DNA of 64,000 nucleotides from Roseiarcus sp963765375 (GCA_963765375.1 CAVXVZ010000005.1:682001-746000), one strand, 5' to 3'. Counted from the first letter of the stretch, positions 24,391 to 34,709 are shown. Translations and numbers: made by a program. Notes: generated by a model not told the origin, from the sequence alone.

Positions 24391-25387
24391 CGGGGGCGCG
24401 AGGTTGCGGGCGCGTGCCGATCTCCATGAGCAGGCCGCCGACGCCCATCGCGCGGATGTCCACGTCGCGGATCGGCGTCCCGGCCAGCACCCGCTGCAGG
24501 ACCCAGTCGAAGCCGTTCTCTTTCGGCGACCGGGCGCACCCCGGCGCGCCGATGATCGGGACGCCGCGGCGTTCGGCGAGGAGCAGCAGATTGCCGGGAT
24601 CGACCGGCATGCCGAACCGCTCGATCCGTCCTCCGATCGCCTCGATTGCGGCCGGAATGACATCGCGGCGGTCGGTGATGGCGGAGGCGCCGAAAGCGAC
24701 CACCGCGTCGCTGCCGTCGATGAGCCGCCCCAGCGCTTTCGCCAGGGGCCCGACCTCGTGCGGGACGGCCTCCTGCGCCGCGATCCGCGCCCCGGTCGTC
24801 GCGAGGCGCGCTTCGAGCACCCGTATCGTCTTCGCAACGACGCTGAGCTTCAGCCCAGGAAGGATCGTCGAGACCACGCCGATGCGCATCGGCCTGAACG
24901 CCTGAACCGCGATCGCGGCCGAGCGACCCGCCGCCCCGAGCGCAGCCTCGAGCGTTCGGGCGGGAGTTGCAAACGGAATGATCTTGACGGTCGCGACCAT
25001 GTCGCCATCGGCGACGGCCCGATATGGCGGCAAGGTCGCGACAGTGATCGCCTCGTCGATTGCATTGACCCGATCGATCGCCTCGGCGCCAATGATCGCC
25101 AGCCCCGCCGCCCGCGCGAACAGGTTGACCCGCCCAGTGAACGGCGCCGAGCAACGCAGATTCGCGCCCGCCAGGCGCTTGGCGAGCGCAAGCGCCGCTT
25201 CGTTTTCGCCGATGTCTCCGTCCTCCAGGCGCGCGGCAACGACGCTCGCCACGCCCTCCGCCGCCAACGCCAGGCGGCGCTCGCGGGTCAGAGTATCGCC
25301 CTTCTTGAGCGAAGCGCCGCCAATCCGCACCCCGTGCGCGAGAACGGCGCCCTCGGCTTCCTCGATCGGGGTCAAGCCGAATTTCAT
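24383..25387 (-). CDS. molybdopterin-binding (MoeA-like) protein
   Basis: A 334-residue protein with an N-terminal MoeA-like segment (GLTPIEEAEGAVLAHG, LKKGDTLTRE) and a C-terminal molybdopterin-binding fold: VVSTILPG, GSDAVVAFGASAITDRRDVIP and the PVDPGNLL/APGCARSPKENGFDW blocks. Proteins of this type accompany XdhC and MocA in molybdenum hydroxylase clusters and probably assist cofactor maturation. The start overlaps the XdhC stop by four bases. Confidence 0.85.
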   Translation of the reverse strand: MKFGLTPIEEAEGAVLAHGVRIGGASLKKGDTLTRERRLALAAEGVASVVAARLEDGDIGENEAALALAKRLAGANLRCSAPFTGRVNLFARAAGLAIIGAEAIDRVNAIDEAITVATLPPYRAVADGDMVATVKIIPFATPARTLEAALGAAGRSAAIAVQAFRPMRIGVVSTILPGLKLSVVAKTIRVLEARLATTGARIAAQEAVPHEVGPLAKALGRLIDGSDAVVAFGASAITDRRDVIPAAIEAIGGRIERFGMPVDPGNLLLLAERRGVPIIGAPGCARSPKENGFDWVLQRVLAGTPIRDVDIRAMGVGGLLMEIGTRPQPRAPGD

Positions 25388-26088
25388 GCCACCGCGCTTT
25401 CGGCGCGCAGCGGCTTTTTGCGCAGCGCGGCGACGATCTCGCCGATGATTGAGACCGCGATTTCAGCCGGGCTCACGGCGCCGATGTCGAGCCCGATCGG
25501 CGCATGAATCCGCGCCAGCGCAGCCTCATCGAAGCCTTGGGCGCGCATGCGTTCGAGCCTCTTGGCGTGCGTCTTCCGCGAGCCGAGCGCGCCGATGTAG
25601 AAGCAGTCGGCATGAAGCGCGATCGCGAGGGCCGGGTCGTCGATCTTGGGATCGTGGGTCAAAAGGCAGATTGCGGTATAGCGGTCGAGCGGTGCCTCGG
25701 CGAGCGCCTCGTCCGGCCATTTGGCGGCGATCGGCGTATCCGGAAAGCGATCCGGCGTCGCGAAGGCGGTGCGCGGATCGATGATCGTGACGTCGAGGTC
25801 CGCAATCCGCGCGATCGGCGCCAGCGCCTGCGAGATATGCACGGCCCCGATCAGGGTCAGCCGCGTCGCCGGCGCCTGCACGGTGAGAAAATAGTCCTCG
25901 CCCCGGACCGACACCAGGCAGCTCTTGCTCATGCGCAGGGCGGCCTCCAATTGGAGGCCAAGCGGATCCGCGTCGATCCGTTCGGCCGGGACAAAGCGCT
26001 GCTCGCCGTCAGCGAGACGGGTGACGATCGCGCCGGCGCGCCGCTCGGCCCGCGCCGAATTCATCGCTTTGAGGACGTCAAGACGCAT
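25384..26088 (-). CDS. XdhC-type maturation protein, Rossmann-domain part
   Basis: A 234-residue protein carrying the C-terminal XdhC Rossmann domain: LIGAVHISQALAPIA, VTIIDPRTAFATPDRFP, LLTHDPKIDDPAL and YIGALGSRKTHAKRLERM. XdhC binds and inserts sulfurated molybdenum cofactor into the apo-hydroxylase. The N-terminal XdhC/CoxI domain is encoded separately by the next gene upstream; their stop and start share one base. CoxF and CoxI of carboxidotrophs are the comparable proteins. Confidence 0.88.
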   Translation of the reverse strand: MRLDVLKAMNSARAERRAGAIVTRLADGEQRFVPAERIDADPLGLQLEAALRMSKSCLVSVRGEDYFLTVQAPATRLTLIGAVHISQALAPIARIADLDVTIIDPRTAFATPDRFPDTPIAAKWPDEALAEAPLDRYTAICLLTHDPKIDDPALAIALHADCFYIGALGSRKTHAKRLERMRAQGFDEAALARIHAPIGLDIGAVSPAEIAVSIIGEIVAALRKKPLRAESAVA

Positions 26089-26411
26089 CAGGCGAGCTTC
26101 TCGACATAGACCTTGATCCGGCCGCCGCAGGAGAGGCCGACGCGCCAGGCAGTCTCATCGGCGACGCCAAATTCGAGCATCCGCGGCGCGCCCCTGGCGA
26201 TCACCTCCGCGGCCTCCTCGACGACCGCGCCTTCGACGCAGCCGCCGGAAACGGAGCCGAGAAAATTCCCCTCGCCGTCGATGACGAGATGCGAGCCGAC
26301 CGGCCTCGGCGCCGAGCCCCAGGTCTCGACCACGGTCGCGATCGCGACATCGCGCCCTGCCTCGCGCCACAACTCGGCGGCGGTGAGGACATCTTCGTCT
26401 CTGGTCAGCAT
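26088..26411 (-). CDS. XdhC/CoxI N-terminal domain protein
   Basis: A 107-residue protein with only the XdhC/CoxI N-terminal domain: ATVVETWGSAPRPVGSHL, GSVSGGCVEGAVVEEA and a C-terminal LSCGGRIKVYVE with the family cysteine. Together with the following gene it makes a split XdhC. It is downstream of the ferredoxin/CDGSH gene with a 25-base gap and has GGAGG-like purines before ATG 26411. Confidence 0.88.
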   Translation of the reverse strand: MLTRDEDVLTAAELWREAGRDVAIATVVETWGSAPRPVGSHLVIDGEGNFLGSVSGGCVEGAVVEEAAEVIARGAPRMLEFGVADETAWRVGLSCGGRIKVYVEKLA

Positions 26412-26436
26412 CGCATCGACCTCCTTACCGTTCCGC

Positions 26437-27080
26437 CTAAGGGGCAGTGAATCCGACCCTGGCGTGGGTACCGTCGCAAAATGGCTTGCGGGCGGAATGT
26501 CCGCAGCGGCAGAGCGCAGTCATTTCGACGCGATCAATCGTGCGCCCGGTTCCGGAAATAATCTCGACCGCGCCGGCGACGCCTAGCGGCCCGTTCGCAT
26601 AGGGCGTGATGGTGAGCGCGCCATCGCGTTTGGCGAGCGCGGCGCTCGCAGCCGTCGGCGGCTCGCCGGTGGCGGTGAACTGAGCCGCGACGTGGGAACC
26701 GTCGCAATAGGGCTTGTTCTTGGATTCGCCGCAGCGGCAGAGCGTCGCGCGCGTTCCTATCGGGCGCCGGCCAGCACGATCTCGGCGTTGATCGCCAGCG
26801 GCCCATTTTCGCGCACCGTGATTGTGTTGACTCGCGGGTCGGCTTCATCGGCGCCGCCGTCGTGGCGGGAAATATGGATCGCCCCCGACGGGCAATTCAA
26901 CGCAACCTGCAGAAGCGCCTCGCCGCTCGCAGCGTCGGGATCGATCCACGATCCTTCGACATTGGCCTTGAAGACGCCCGGCTGGGAGAGCACGCATCGC
27001 CGCGCGTGGATGCAAAGGCGACCGTCGAACTCGATCGTCGCGGAGTTGCCGGTCACGGTTTCCATCGCTTGCTCGCTCAC
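26437..27080 (-). pseudogene. ferredoxin-like plus tandem CDGSH iron-sulfur protein, frameshifted
   Basis: The first 107 residues from ATG 27080 carry a short Fer4_19-type cluster domain (CIHARRCVLSQPGVF, NCPSGAIH) and then NTITVRENGPL leading into TAG at 26757-26759. One base out of phase the protein continues without a stop through two CDGSH motifs, LCRCGESKNKPYCDGSH and LCRCGHSARKPFCDGTH, to a TAG at 26437-26439. Adding one base in GGCGCC near 26764-26772 rejoins them. Such proteins are small electron carriers, and the place in the cluster suggests service to the hydroxylase. A single lesion means a sequencing error is a real alternative. Confidence 0.8.
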
Positions 27081-27164
27081 TTTTTGCGTCCTCTCAGCCC
27101 CGCGCTCCTCGGTTCACCCGAAAATGGCCCCGTCCGGGCCTCTCCGCAAGGCTGCCGCCCTCGG

Positions 27165-28388
27165 TCAATCGACCGCCAGGAGGCGGTCTTTCCGCTCATC
27201 CGCTGAATCCTGGGGGTGAGAGAGCGCGCGGCACAGGTCGGCCATGCTGGCCAGATTGTGGATCGGCCGGAACGAGTCGACATAGGGCAGCATCGCGCGA
27301 ATCCCTCCCGCCTTGGCGGAGAAGTCGGCGAATCGGAGCAGCGGATTGACCCAGATGATGCGCCGGCTCGATTTGGCGAGCCGCTCCATCTCGGCCTCGA
27401 GTTTGCCAGGGCTCTCCCGCTCCAGCCCGTCGGTGAACAAAAGTGTGATCGCCCCCTGCCCGAGCACGCGCCGCGACCAGTCCCGGTTGAACCGTGCGAG
27501 GCCCTCGCCAATCCGGGTGCCCCCGGACCAATCGACGGCCATGGCCGAACATCGCGCCAGCGCATCGTCGGGATCGCGGGCGCGCATCGCCCGGGTCACG
27601 TTGGTCAGACGGGTGCCGAACAGGAACGTCGACACCCGCCGCGTTTCCCCTAAGGCATGCAGGAAATGCAGGAACAGGCGGGTGTATTCGTTCATCGATC
27701 CGGAAATGTCGCACAGAGCGACGACCGGAGAGGCGCGCTCGATTGGCGAGCGAAACTCGAGGTCGATGACGCCGCCGGGCTGCAGCGAGCGGCGGAAGCT
27801 GCGGCGCGCATCGATCCGAATGCGCCGGCCGCCGGGGGCGAACCGGCGGGTTCGGCGCTTGTCTTCGGGCATCATGAGCCGCTTGATCGCCTTGCGAGCC
27901 TCCTCGATCTCCGCGGCGCTCATCTGGGCGAAATCCTTCGATCGCAGAATCTCGGCCGCGGACATCGTCAGCCGGGCGTCGAGTTCGATCGACGGAACCG
28001 GCTTGCCAGCGTCTTGCGCCGACTTGAATAGGGCGTCGGCGACGCGGCTCGCTCCAGCTTCCGCGGGCTTAAGATCAGGCCGGCTCGGCGCCCGCGGCGA
28101 CAGCATCGCAATGAGCTTTTCGATCAGCCCCTTTCGCTTCCAGAAGATGCGGAACGCCTGGTCAAACAGCAGGCTCTCTTCATGCTTCTTGACGAAGACC
28201 GCATGCAGCGTCGTGTAGAAGTCGTCTCGATCGCCGATGCCCGCGGCCTCGACCGCCGCGAGCGCGTCGAGCACCGCGCCCGGTCCGAGCGGCAGGCCGG
28301 CTTCGCGCAGGGCGCGGGCGAAGTGGACGATGTTTTGCGCCAGCAGGCCTCCACGCTGAGGCTCGGCTTCGGAAAGCGACGCCGTCAA
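27165..28388 (-). CDS. coxE: CoxE-like VWA-domain protein
   Basis: A 407-residue VWA-domain protein. The N-terminal 190 residues are helical and charged; the VWA domain has an intact MIDAS DISGSM (VVALCDISGSMNEY), a later GGTRIG loop and TLLFTDGLE. CoxE works with the MoxR-type ATPase CoxD to build the copper-sulfur-molybdenum or related active site of the hydroxylase. It starts with TTG in a TTGA overlap with the SRPBCC gene. Confidence 0.88.
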   Translation of the reverse strand: MTASLSEAEPQRGGLLAQNIVHFARALREAGLPLGPGAVLDALAAVEAAGIGDRDDFYTTLHAVFVKKHEESLLFDQAFRIFWKRKGLIEKLIAMLSPRAPSRPDLKPAEAGASRVADALFKSAQDAGKPVPSIELDARLTMSAAEILRSKDFAQMSAAEIEEARKAIKRLMMPEDKRRTRRFAPGGRRIRIDARRSFRRSLQPGGVIDLEFRSPIERASPVVALCDISGSMNEYTRLFLHFLHALGETRRVSTFLFGTRLTNVTRAMRARDPDDALARCSAMAVDWSGGTRIGEGLARFNRDWSRRVLGQGAITLLFTDGLERESPGKLEAEMERLAKSSRRIIWVNPLLRFADFSAKAGGIRAMLPYVDSFRPIHNLASMADLCRALSHPQDSADERKDRLLAVD

Positions 28389-28822
28389 GCCGTCGCGGGC
28401 GGCTTCCCGCCCGGCCTCCGCTTGGTCTTCGCGAGGGCGAAATAAGCCTTCATCGGCGCAAAATAGTTGTCCTGCCAGCCGCCTTTTTCGTAGCTCGTCT
28501 GGCCGTCGGGAACGCCGCTATGGGTCAGCATCAGCCGCGCGCCGGTCTTGGTCGGCGCGAGTTCGACGGTGATCGTCGAATTGGGGTCATCGCCGGCGAA
28601 TTGGGTCGTCCGCCAAGTCTGCACGATCCGCTTGGCCGGAATGAGCTCGACCGTTTTGCCGGCGATGTAGCCATCCCAGGCGCTGTAGGCGCCGCCGACG
28701 CGTTTGGTGATCTTGGCCCCCGCGCCGGTCATGGCGCTATGCTTGGCGCTGTCGAGCCAGGCGTCATAGACGGCCTCGGGACTGGCGGGGAGCGTGCAGG
28801 AAAGCTTGAAATCGTAGGTCAT
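28385..28822 (-). CDS. SRPBCC/AHSA1-type lipid-binding-fold protein
   Basis: A 145-residue START/SRPBCC-fold protein, AHSA1 type: TLPASPEAVYDAWLDSAKH at the N-terminus, GGAYSAWDGYIAG, LIPAKRIVQTWR and LMLTHSGVPDG. The fold binds hydrophobic ligands or client proteins. It is unrelated in detail to CoxG, a second SRPBCC-type protein in the same cluster, and sits between coxD and coxE, an unusual place. Function within the cluster is unknown. Confidence 0.82.
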   Translation of the reverse strand: MTYDFKLSCTLPASPEAVYDAWLDSAKHSAMTGAGAKITKRVGGAYSAWDGYIAGKTVELIPAKRIVQTWRTTQFAGDDPNSTITVELAPTKTGARLMLTHSGVPDGQTSYEKGGWQDNYFAPMKAYFALAKTKRRPGGKPPATA

Positions 28823-28852
28823 GAATCTGGCCTGTTTCGCGCAACGCGCCCT

Positions 28853-29773
28853 CTACCCGATCTCCAGCCGACGAAGCTCGGCGCGGGTCTCCTCGATCAG
28901 CATCTGCGCTTTTGCGCCGTCGATCTTGGCGATGTCGTCCTGATATTTGAGCAGCACGCCGAGTGTGTCGGAGACTTGGGCCGGATCGAGCGCGACCGCG
29001 TCGAGCTCGGCTAGCGCCGCCGCCCAGTCCAGGGTTTCGGCGACGCCCGGCGACTTGAACAGGTCCTGCTTGCGCAGGCGCTGGACGAAGGCCACGAGCT
29101 CGGCGGTCAGGCGTTGCGGCGCCCGCGGCGCCTTGGCGCGCACGATCGCCATCTCGCGGGCCAGGTCGGGGTAGCCGAGCCAATGGTAGATACAGCGGCG
29201 CTTGAGCGCGTCGTGGATCTCGCGCGTGCGGTTGGAGGTGATGACGACGATCGGCGGCTCGGGCGCTTTGAGGACGCCAATTTCCGGGATCGTCGCCTGA
29301 AAATCGGACAGGATCTCCAAGAGATAGGCTTCGAACGCCTCGTCGGCGCGGTCGATCTCGTCGATCAAGAGCACCGGCGCGCCGTTGGTCCCGGGCTCCA
29401 GCGCCTGCAACAGCGGCCGCTTGATCAGGTAGCGCTCGGAGAAGATGTCGTGCTCGATGCGATCCTTGTCATGCTCGCCGGCGGCCTCGGCGAGCCGGAT
29501 CGCCATCATCTGCGCCGGATAGTTCCACTCGTAGACCGCGCTTGCGACATCGAGGCCTTCGTAGCATTGGAGCCGGATCAGCTTGCGGTCGAGCGATGCG
29601 GCGAGAACCTTGGCGACCTCCGTCTTGCCGACGCCCGCCTCGCCTTCGAGAAACAGCGGCCGCGCCAGCCTGAGGCTGAGGAAAATGACCGTCGCGAGCG
29701 CGCGATCGCCGACATAAGAAGCCCTGGCGAGCAGCGCCAACGTGTCGTCGATCGAGGCCGGAAGGGCCTGCAT
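28853..29773 (-). CDS. coxD: MoxR-family AAA ATPase (CoxD-like)
   Basis: A MoxR-type AAA+ ATPase with Walker A FLEGEAGVGKTEVAK, Walker B VLLIDEIDRADEAFEA, sensor VVITSNRTREIHDALKRRC and a C-terminal lid. In carboxidotrophs CoxD refolds CO dehydrogenase so that sulfur and copper can be added, acting with CoxE. I use ATG 29773 (MQALPAS); an in-frame GTG at 29818 adds 15 residues. It lies just downstream of coxM. Confidence 0.9.
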   Translation of the reverse strand: MQALPASIDDTLALLARASYVGDRALATVIFLSLRLARPLFLEGEAGVGKTEVAKVLAASLDRKLIRLQCYEGLDVASAVYEWNYPAQMMAIRLAEAAGEHDKDRIEHDIFSERYLIKRPLLQALEPGTNGAPVLLIDEIDRADEAFEAYLLEILSDFQATIPEIGVLKAPEPPIVVITSNRTREIHDALKRRCIYHWLGYPDLAREMAIVRAKAPRAPQRLTAELVAFVQRLRKQDLFKSPGVAETLDWAAALAELDAVALDPAQVSDTLGVLLKYQDDIAKIDGAKAQMLIEETRAELRRLEIG

Positions 29774-29892
29774 TTGCGGGGACAAGACCAACTCCGCGTC
29801 GAAAATCCGCCGCCGCACCCTGCAAAAAGGCTCGCGGCCGGGTCAAGCCCAGCCGCGACCGGAACAGCCCGGCATGCGCTCGTTCCGCGCCG

Positions 29893-30687
29893 TCAGCCCG
29901 CCGCCGCCACCGCCCGCTTCGCCATCACCCCGATGAGGTGGGCGCGATAGTCGGCGTCGGCGTGGAGGTCCGAATTGAGGCCGCTCGCGGGCACGGAGAG
30001 GCTATTGAGCGCGGCCGGCGAGAAATCGGCGCTCAGCGCCGCTTCGAGGGCGTTGGCGCGAAAGACGCCGTTTGCGCCGGCGCCGGTCACGGCAACGCGG
30101 ACGCCGCCGGCGGTCTTGGCGACGAACACGCCGACCAGCGCGTAGCGCGAAGCCGGGTTGGCGAATTTCATGTAGGCCGCCTTTTGCGGGACCGGGAAAC
30201 TTACTTGGGTGATGAGTTCGCCGGCCTCGAGCGCGGTTTCGAACAGGCCGGTGAAGAAGTCCTGGGCGGCGATGCGGCGCTTGTTGGTGACGATCGTCGC
30301 TCCGAGGGCGAGCGCCGCCGCCGGATAGTCGGCGGATGGATCATTGTTGGCGAGCGAGCCGCCGATCGTGCCCATGTTGCGCACGTGCGGATCGCCGATG
30401 CCGCCGGCGAGTTTGGCGAGCGCCGGGATCGCCGCCTTCACGATCGTGTTGCGGGCGACATCGGCGTGGCGGCTCATCGACCCGATCACGAGATGGTCGC
30501 CCTCCCGGGCGATGCCTTCGAGCTCGGGCACGTTCTTGAGATCGATGAGCGCGGCCGGAGAGGCCAGCCGCTGCTTCATTGTCGGCAACAGCGTCATGCC
30601 GCCGGCGAGCGCCTTGGCGTCAGGCTTCGCAAGATCTGCGATGGCGGCGGAGAGCGACCGCGGGCGGTGGTATTCAAAGGCGTACAT
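29893..30687 (-). CDS. coxM: CO dehydrogenase/xanthine dehydrogenase medium (FAD) subunit
   Basis: The FAD-binding subunit (264 residues) of a molybdenum hydroxylase. FAD-binding motifs are seen: LAGGMTLLPTMKQR near residue 32 and GTIGGSLANNDPSADYPAA near residue 105, with the usual YVTGAG-like VTGAGANGVFR further on. It carries electrons from the molybdenum subunit via the 2Fe-2S subunit to the acceptor. GGAGAATTGAG precedes ATG 30687. Gene order S-L-M here differs from the M-S-L order of form I cox operons. Confidence 0.92.
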   Translation of the reverse strand: MYAFEYHRPRSLSAAIADLAKPDAKALAGGMTLLPTMKQRLASPAALIDLKNVPELEGIAREGDHLVIGSMSRHADVARNTIVKAAIPALAKLAGGIGDPHVRNMGTIGGSLANNDPSADYPAAALALGATIVTNKRRIAAQDFFTGLFETALEAGELITQVSFPVPQKAAYMKFANPASRYALVGVFVAKTAGGVRVAVTGAGANGVFRANALEAALSADFSPAALNSLSVPASGLNSDLHADADYRAHLIGVMAKRAVAAAG

Positions 30688-30747
30688 GTCTCAATTCTCC
30701 CGATGTGGGCGTGAGGAGAGGCGGCTCGGCGCCGCCTCGAGCCTGGT

Positions 30748-33114
30748 TCATTCCGCAGCGTGCTTCGTCACCGCTTTCTGCGCCGCACGCCAGACGACCT
30801 GCGGGGTCGCGGGCATAGTCACGTCTTCGTGGCCCAGCGCGTCGGTGATCGCGTTGATGACCGCCGGCGGAGAGGCGATGGCGCCGGCTTCCCCGCAGCC
30901 CTTGATGCCGAGCGGGTTGGATGGGCAAAGCGTCTCGATCGTGTCGACCTGGAATGACGGCAGATCATCGGCGCGAGGCATGCAGTAGTCCATGTAGCTC
31001 GCAGTCAACAATTGCCCGTCGGCGTCGTAATGCGCGCCCTCCATCAGCGCCTGGCCGATGCCGTGCGCAACGCCGCCATGAATTTGGCCCTCGACGATCA
31101 TCGGATTGATGAGCTTGCCGAAGTCGTCGACGGCGGTCCACCGGTCGATCGTGACGACGCCGGTCTGCGGATCGACCTCGAGTTCGCAGATATGGACGCC
31201 GGCCGGGAAGGTGAAGTTCGGCGGGTCCCAGAACGCAGTCTCCTTCAGACCCGGCTCCAGTTCCTGGCCGTTGAACTTATGCGCGGTATAGGCGTTCAGC
31301 GCGACAGAGACGAAGTCGAGCGACTTGTCCGTGCCCTTGACCGTGAACTTGCCGTCCTTGAACTCGATGTCCTGCTCGGAGGCTTCGAGCACGTGGCCGG
31401 CGACCTTCTTCGCCTTCGCCTCAATCTTGTCGAGCGCCTTGAAGATCGCCGCCATACCAACCGCGCCGGAGCGCGAGCCATAGGTGCCCATGCCCATCTG
31501 CACCTTGTCGGTGTCGCCGTGGACGATAGAGACATTTTCGATCGGAATGCCGAGGCGGTCGGAGACGAGCTGAGCGTATGTCGTCTCGTGCCCCTGGCCG
31601 TGGCTGTGGCAGCCGGTCAGGACCTCGACCGTGCCGACCATGTTGACCCGCACTTCGGCTGATTCCCATAGGCCGACGCCGCCTCCGAGAGCGCCGACCG
31701 CTTGCGACGGCGCCAGGCCGCACGCCTCGATATAGGCCGAGAAGCCGACGCCGCGCAGCTTGCCCTTGGCCGCCGACGCCGCCTTGCGGGCGCCGACGCC
31801 CTTGTAGTCGGCGAGCTCAAGCGCCTTGTCGAGCGCTTTGGAATAGTCGCCGACGTCATAGGCGAGGATGACCGGCGTCTGATGTGGGAATGACTTGACG
31901 AAGTTTTGGCGGCGGAAATCAGCCGGATCGCGTCCCGTCTCACGCGCGGCCTTCTCCACGATGCGCTCAACCAGATAGGTCGCCTCAGGCCGGCCGGCTC
32001 CGCGGACGGCGTCGACGGAAACCGTATTGGTGTAGACTCCATCGACCTCACAGTAGATCGCGGCGATGTCGTACTGTCCCGACAGCAAAATCCCATAGAG
32101 ATAGGTCGGAACCGAGGCCCAGAAGGTCGAAGGATAGGCGCCGAGATTGGCGACAGTATGGACCCGCATCGCAAGGATCTTTCCATTCGAGTCCAGCGCG
32201 AGTTCGGCGTGCGAAACGTGGTCGCGGCCGTGCGCGTCGGCAAGGAAGGACTCCGTCCTCTCCGCCGTCCACTTGACCGGACGGTCGATTTTCTTGGCCG
32301 CCCAGATACAGACCGTCTCTTCATTGTAGATGAAGATTTTGGACCCGAACCCGCCGCCGACGTCGGGCGCTATGACGCGGAGCTTGTTTTCCGGAGCGAC
32401 GCCCTGAAACGCGGACAGGACGACGCGCGCGACGTGCGGGTTCTGGCTCGTCGTGTAGAGCGTCTGCACGTCGGTTCCCGAATCGTACTCGCCGAGCGCC
32501 GCGCGCGGCTCCATCGCATTCGGGATCGTGCGGTTGTTGATGAGATCGAGCGTCGTCACATGCGCCGCTTTGGCGAAGGCCGCGTCCGTCGCAGCCTTGT
32601 CGCCTACGTGCCAGTTGAAGACGGTGTTGCTTGGCGCATACTCGTGAATTTGCGGCTGACCGGGCCTGGCTGCGCTCGCCGTGTCGATGACCGCGGGCAG
32701 CACGCCATAGTCGATGACCATCTTCTCCGCCGCGTCCTTCGATTGAGCGGAGGAGTCCGCGATGACGACAGCGACGGGATCGCCAACGTAGAGGGCTTTC
32801 CCATGCGCCAGAGCGGGGAACGATCCGACCTTCATCGGCGATCCATCCTTGGAGTGGACGGTCCAGCCGGGGATATGAGCGCCAATCTTGTCGGCGACCG
32901 TGTCGGCGCCGGTGAATACTGCGACGACCCCCGGGGATTTCAGCGCCGCTGACGCGTCGATCTTGTCGATCGTCGCATGCGCATGGGGGGAACGAACGAA
33001 AAATGCGTAGGCCTGGCCCGGACGATTGATGTCGTCGACGTAGTGCCCCTTGCCGGTGATGAAACGGAAGTCTTCCTTGCGTTTGACGGAGGCGCCAATG
33101 CCAGTCGCGCTCAT
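30748..33114 (-). CDS. coxL: form II-like CO dehydrogenase/molybdenum hydroxylase large subunit
   Basis: The 788-residue molybdenum-cytosine-dinucleotide subunit. Cofactor-binding segments GGGFGSKI (253-260) and QGHETTYAQ are present, and the catalytic base Glu742 lies in GCGEAGAI. The active-site loop reads DAVRGAGR at 368-375: form I CO dehydrogenases have a Cys-containing CSFR loop there, so this is the GAGR, form II-like, class, whose CO-oxidising role is disputed. Purine oxidation or another aldehyde/heterocycle substrate is possible. The accessory genes downstream support assembly of an active enzyme. Confidence 0.88.
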   Translation of the reverse strand: MSATGIGASVKRKEDFRFITGKGHYVDDINRPGQAYAFFVRSPHAHATIDKIDASAALKSPGVVAVFTGADTVADKIGAHIPGWTVHSKDGSPMKVGSFPALAHGKALYVGDPVAVVIADSSAQSKDAAEKMVIDYGVLPAVIDTASAARPGQPQIHEYAPSNTVFNWHVGDKAATDAAFAKAAHVTTLDLINNRTIPNAMEPRAALGEYDSGTDVQTLYTTSQNPHVARVVLSAFQGVAPENKLRVIAPDVGGGFGSKIFIYNEETVCIWAAKKIDRPVKWTAERTESFLADAHGRDHVSHAELALDSNGKILAMRVHTVANLGAYPSTFWASVPTYLYGILLSGQYDIAAIYCEVDGVYTNTVSVDAVRGAGRPEATYLVERIVEKAARETGRDPADFRRQNFVKSFPHQTPVILAYDVGDYSKALDKALELADYKGVGARKAASAAKGKLRGVGFSAYIEACGLAPSQAVGALGGGVGLWESAEVRVNMVGTVEVLTGCHSHGQGHETTYAQLVSDRLGIPIENVSIVHGDTDKVQMGMGTYGSRSGAVGMAAIFKALDKIEAKAKKVAGHVLEASEQDIEFKDGKFTVKGTDKSLDFVSVALNAYTAHKFNGQELEPGLKETAFWDPPNFTFPAGVHICELEVDPQTGVVTIDRWTAVDDFGKLINPMIVEGQIHGGVAHGIGQALMEGAHYDADGQLLTASYMDYCMPRADDLPSFQVDTIETLCPSNPLGIKGCGEAGAIASPPAVINAITDALGHEDVTMPATPQVVWRAAQKAVTKHAAE

Positions 33115-33151
33115 GATGTTTCTCTCCCTTGGAACGGCTTGAAGCGAGCGG

Positions 33152-33621
<470 letters not shown>

Positions 33622-33646
<25 letters not shown>

Positions 33647-34248
33647 TCCCATATCCTCCTGAACCAAGACGTTTCTGCCGGGATTGCTTGCGGCGCCGGT
33701 TTCGCGCGTGCGGTCGCGGACGGCGCGGCGGCGGCCGGCGATTCAGCCGCCGGGACGGCTGCGGCGATGGATGGGGCGGCCGGCTCGGCAGCCGGCGCCG
33801 CGCGTGCGGCCGCGATGGCGGCGAAACTGGCGAAAAACTTGTCGGCCATGTTCTTGGCGACGCCGTCGATGAGCCGCGCGCCGAGCTGGGCGATCTTGCC
33901 GCCGACATGCGCCTCGACCTCGTAATGAAGCAGCGTGCCGCCGGCCGCGTCGGCGAGGGACAGTTTCGCGCCGCCCTTGGCGAAGCCGGCGATGCCGCCC
34001 TCGCCTTCCCCCTTGATGGTGTAGCCGACGAGCGGCGCGAGGTCGGAGAGCTCGACCTTGCCCTTGAAGGTCGCCGACACCGGGCCGATCTTGGTCTTGA
34101 CCACAGCCGCGAAGCCATTATCGCCGGTTTTCTCCAGCGACTCGCACCCCGGGATGCAGGCCTTTAGCACCTCCGGGTCATTGAGGAGCTCCCAAACCTT
34201 CGGCCTGTCGGCGGGCAAGGTCACATCGCCCGTCATCGTCATGGCCAT
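33622..34248 (-). CDS. coxG: CoxG-like SRPBCC protein with C-terminal anchor
   Basis: A 208-residue CoxG-type protein. The SRPBCC domain (MTMTGDVTLPADRPKVWELL, CIPGCESLEK, FKGKVELSDL, KIAQLGARLIDG) is followed by an Ala/Pro-rich linker and a C-terminal WFRRIWEWFMSLW helix that may attach it to the membrane. CoxG recruits CO dehydrogenase to the cytoplasmic membrane in carboxidotrophs. AAGGAAACG before ATG 34248 fixes the start. It is the first gene of the leftward cluster. Confidence 0.87.
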
Positions 34249-34709
34249 CGACGTTTCCTTCCTCCGCGGCCTTGATTCGTCCGCCGTTACGCCGCCCGCC
34301 TCGCCCCGAGAGCGGCGCGAGTATTCTACGCGCAGCTTTTCGCATCGCGAGAAAAAGATCAAGACGTCGTGGCTTTCTGGTCGGACTTGCGACGAGGCTC
34401 CACTTGGAAGAGCATTGCGATTTCAAAGTGCACCTTGCCGAACAGCCTTGCGCGCGAGGCGACATATTTGACGAGATATTACGCGTCTGGCGCAATACTC
34501 GCTTGGATCGGCGCCTCGCAACCGGGCCCGCAGCGCGTTGTCACGCCCCAACGTTGAGTTGCCGTGCGCGCGCATGGCGGCTAGGCTATGGCTAACAGGG
34601 CGCGATCGAGAACCATCGGCGGATCGAAATCGGGTCAAGGACAGGGCGGCCGGACGTTAATGGCACGTTTCCTGCGAAGCGGGGTGAAACAAAAGGGGCA
34701 GGTCAGGGC
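34249..34709. other. divergent control region between coxG and livH
   Basis: 461 bases between two divergently transcribed operons. It must hold both promoters. The middle part (about 34440-34510) is locally richer in A+T, which suits promoter DNA, but I could not identify a convincing sigma-70 pair or operator. No open frame here has a plausible protein. Confidence 0.4.

Noticed and set aside
24383..26411. XdhC genes as a frameshifted single gene
   Set aside because: The two halves have clean stop/start overlap of one base and each has a complete domain; split XdhC is common.
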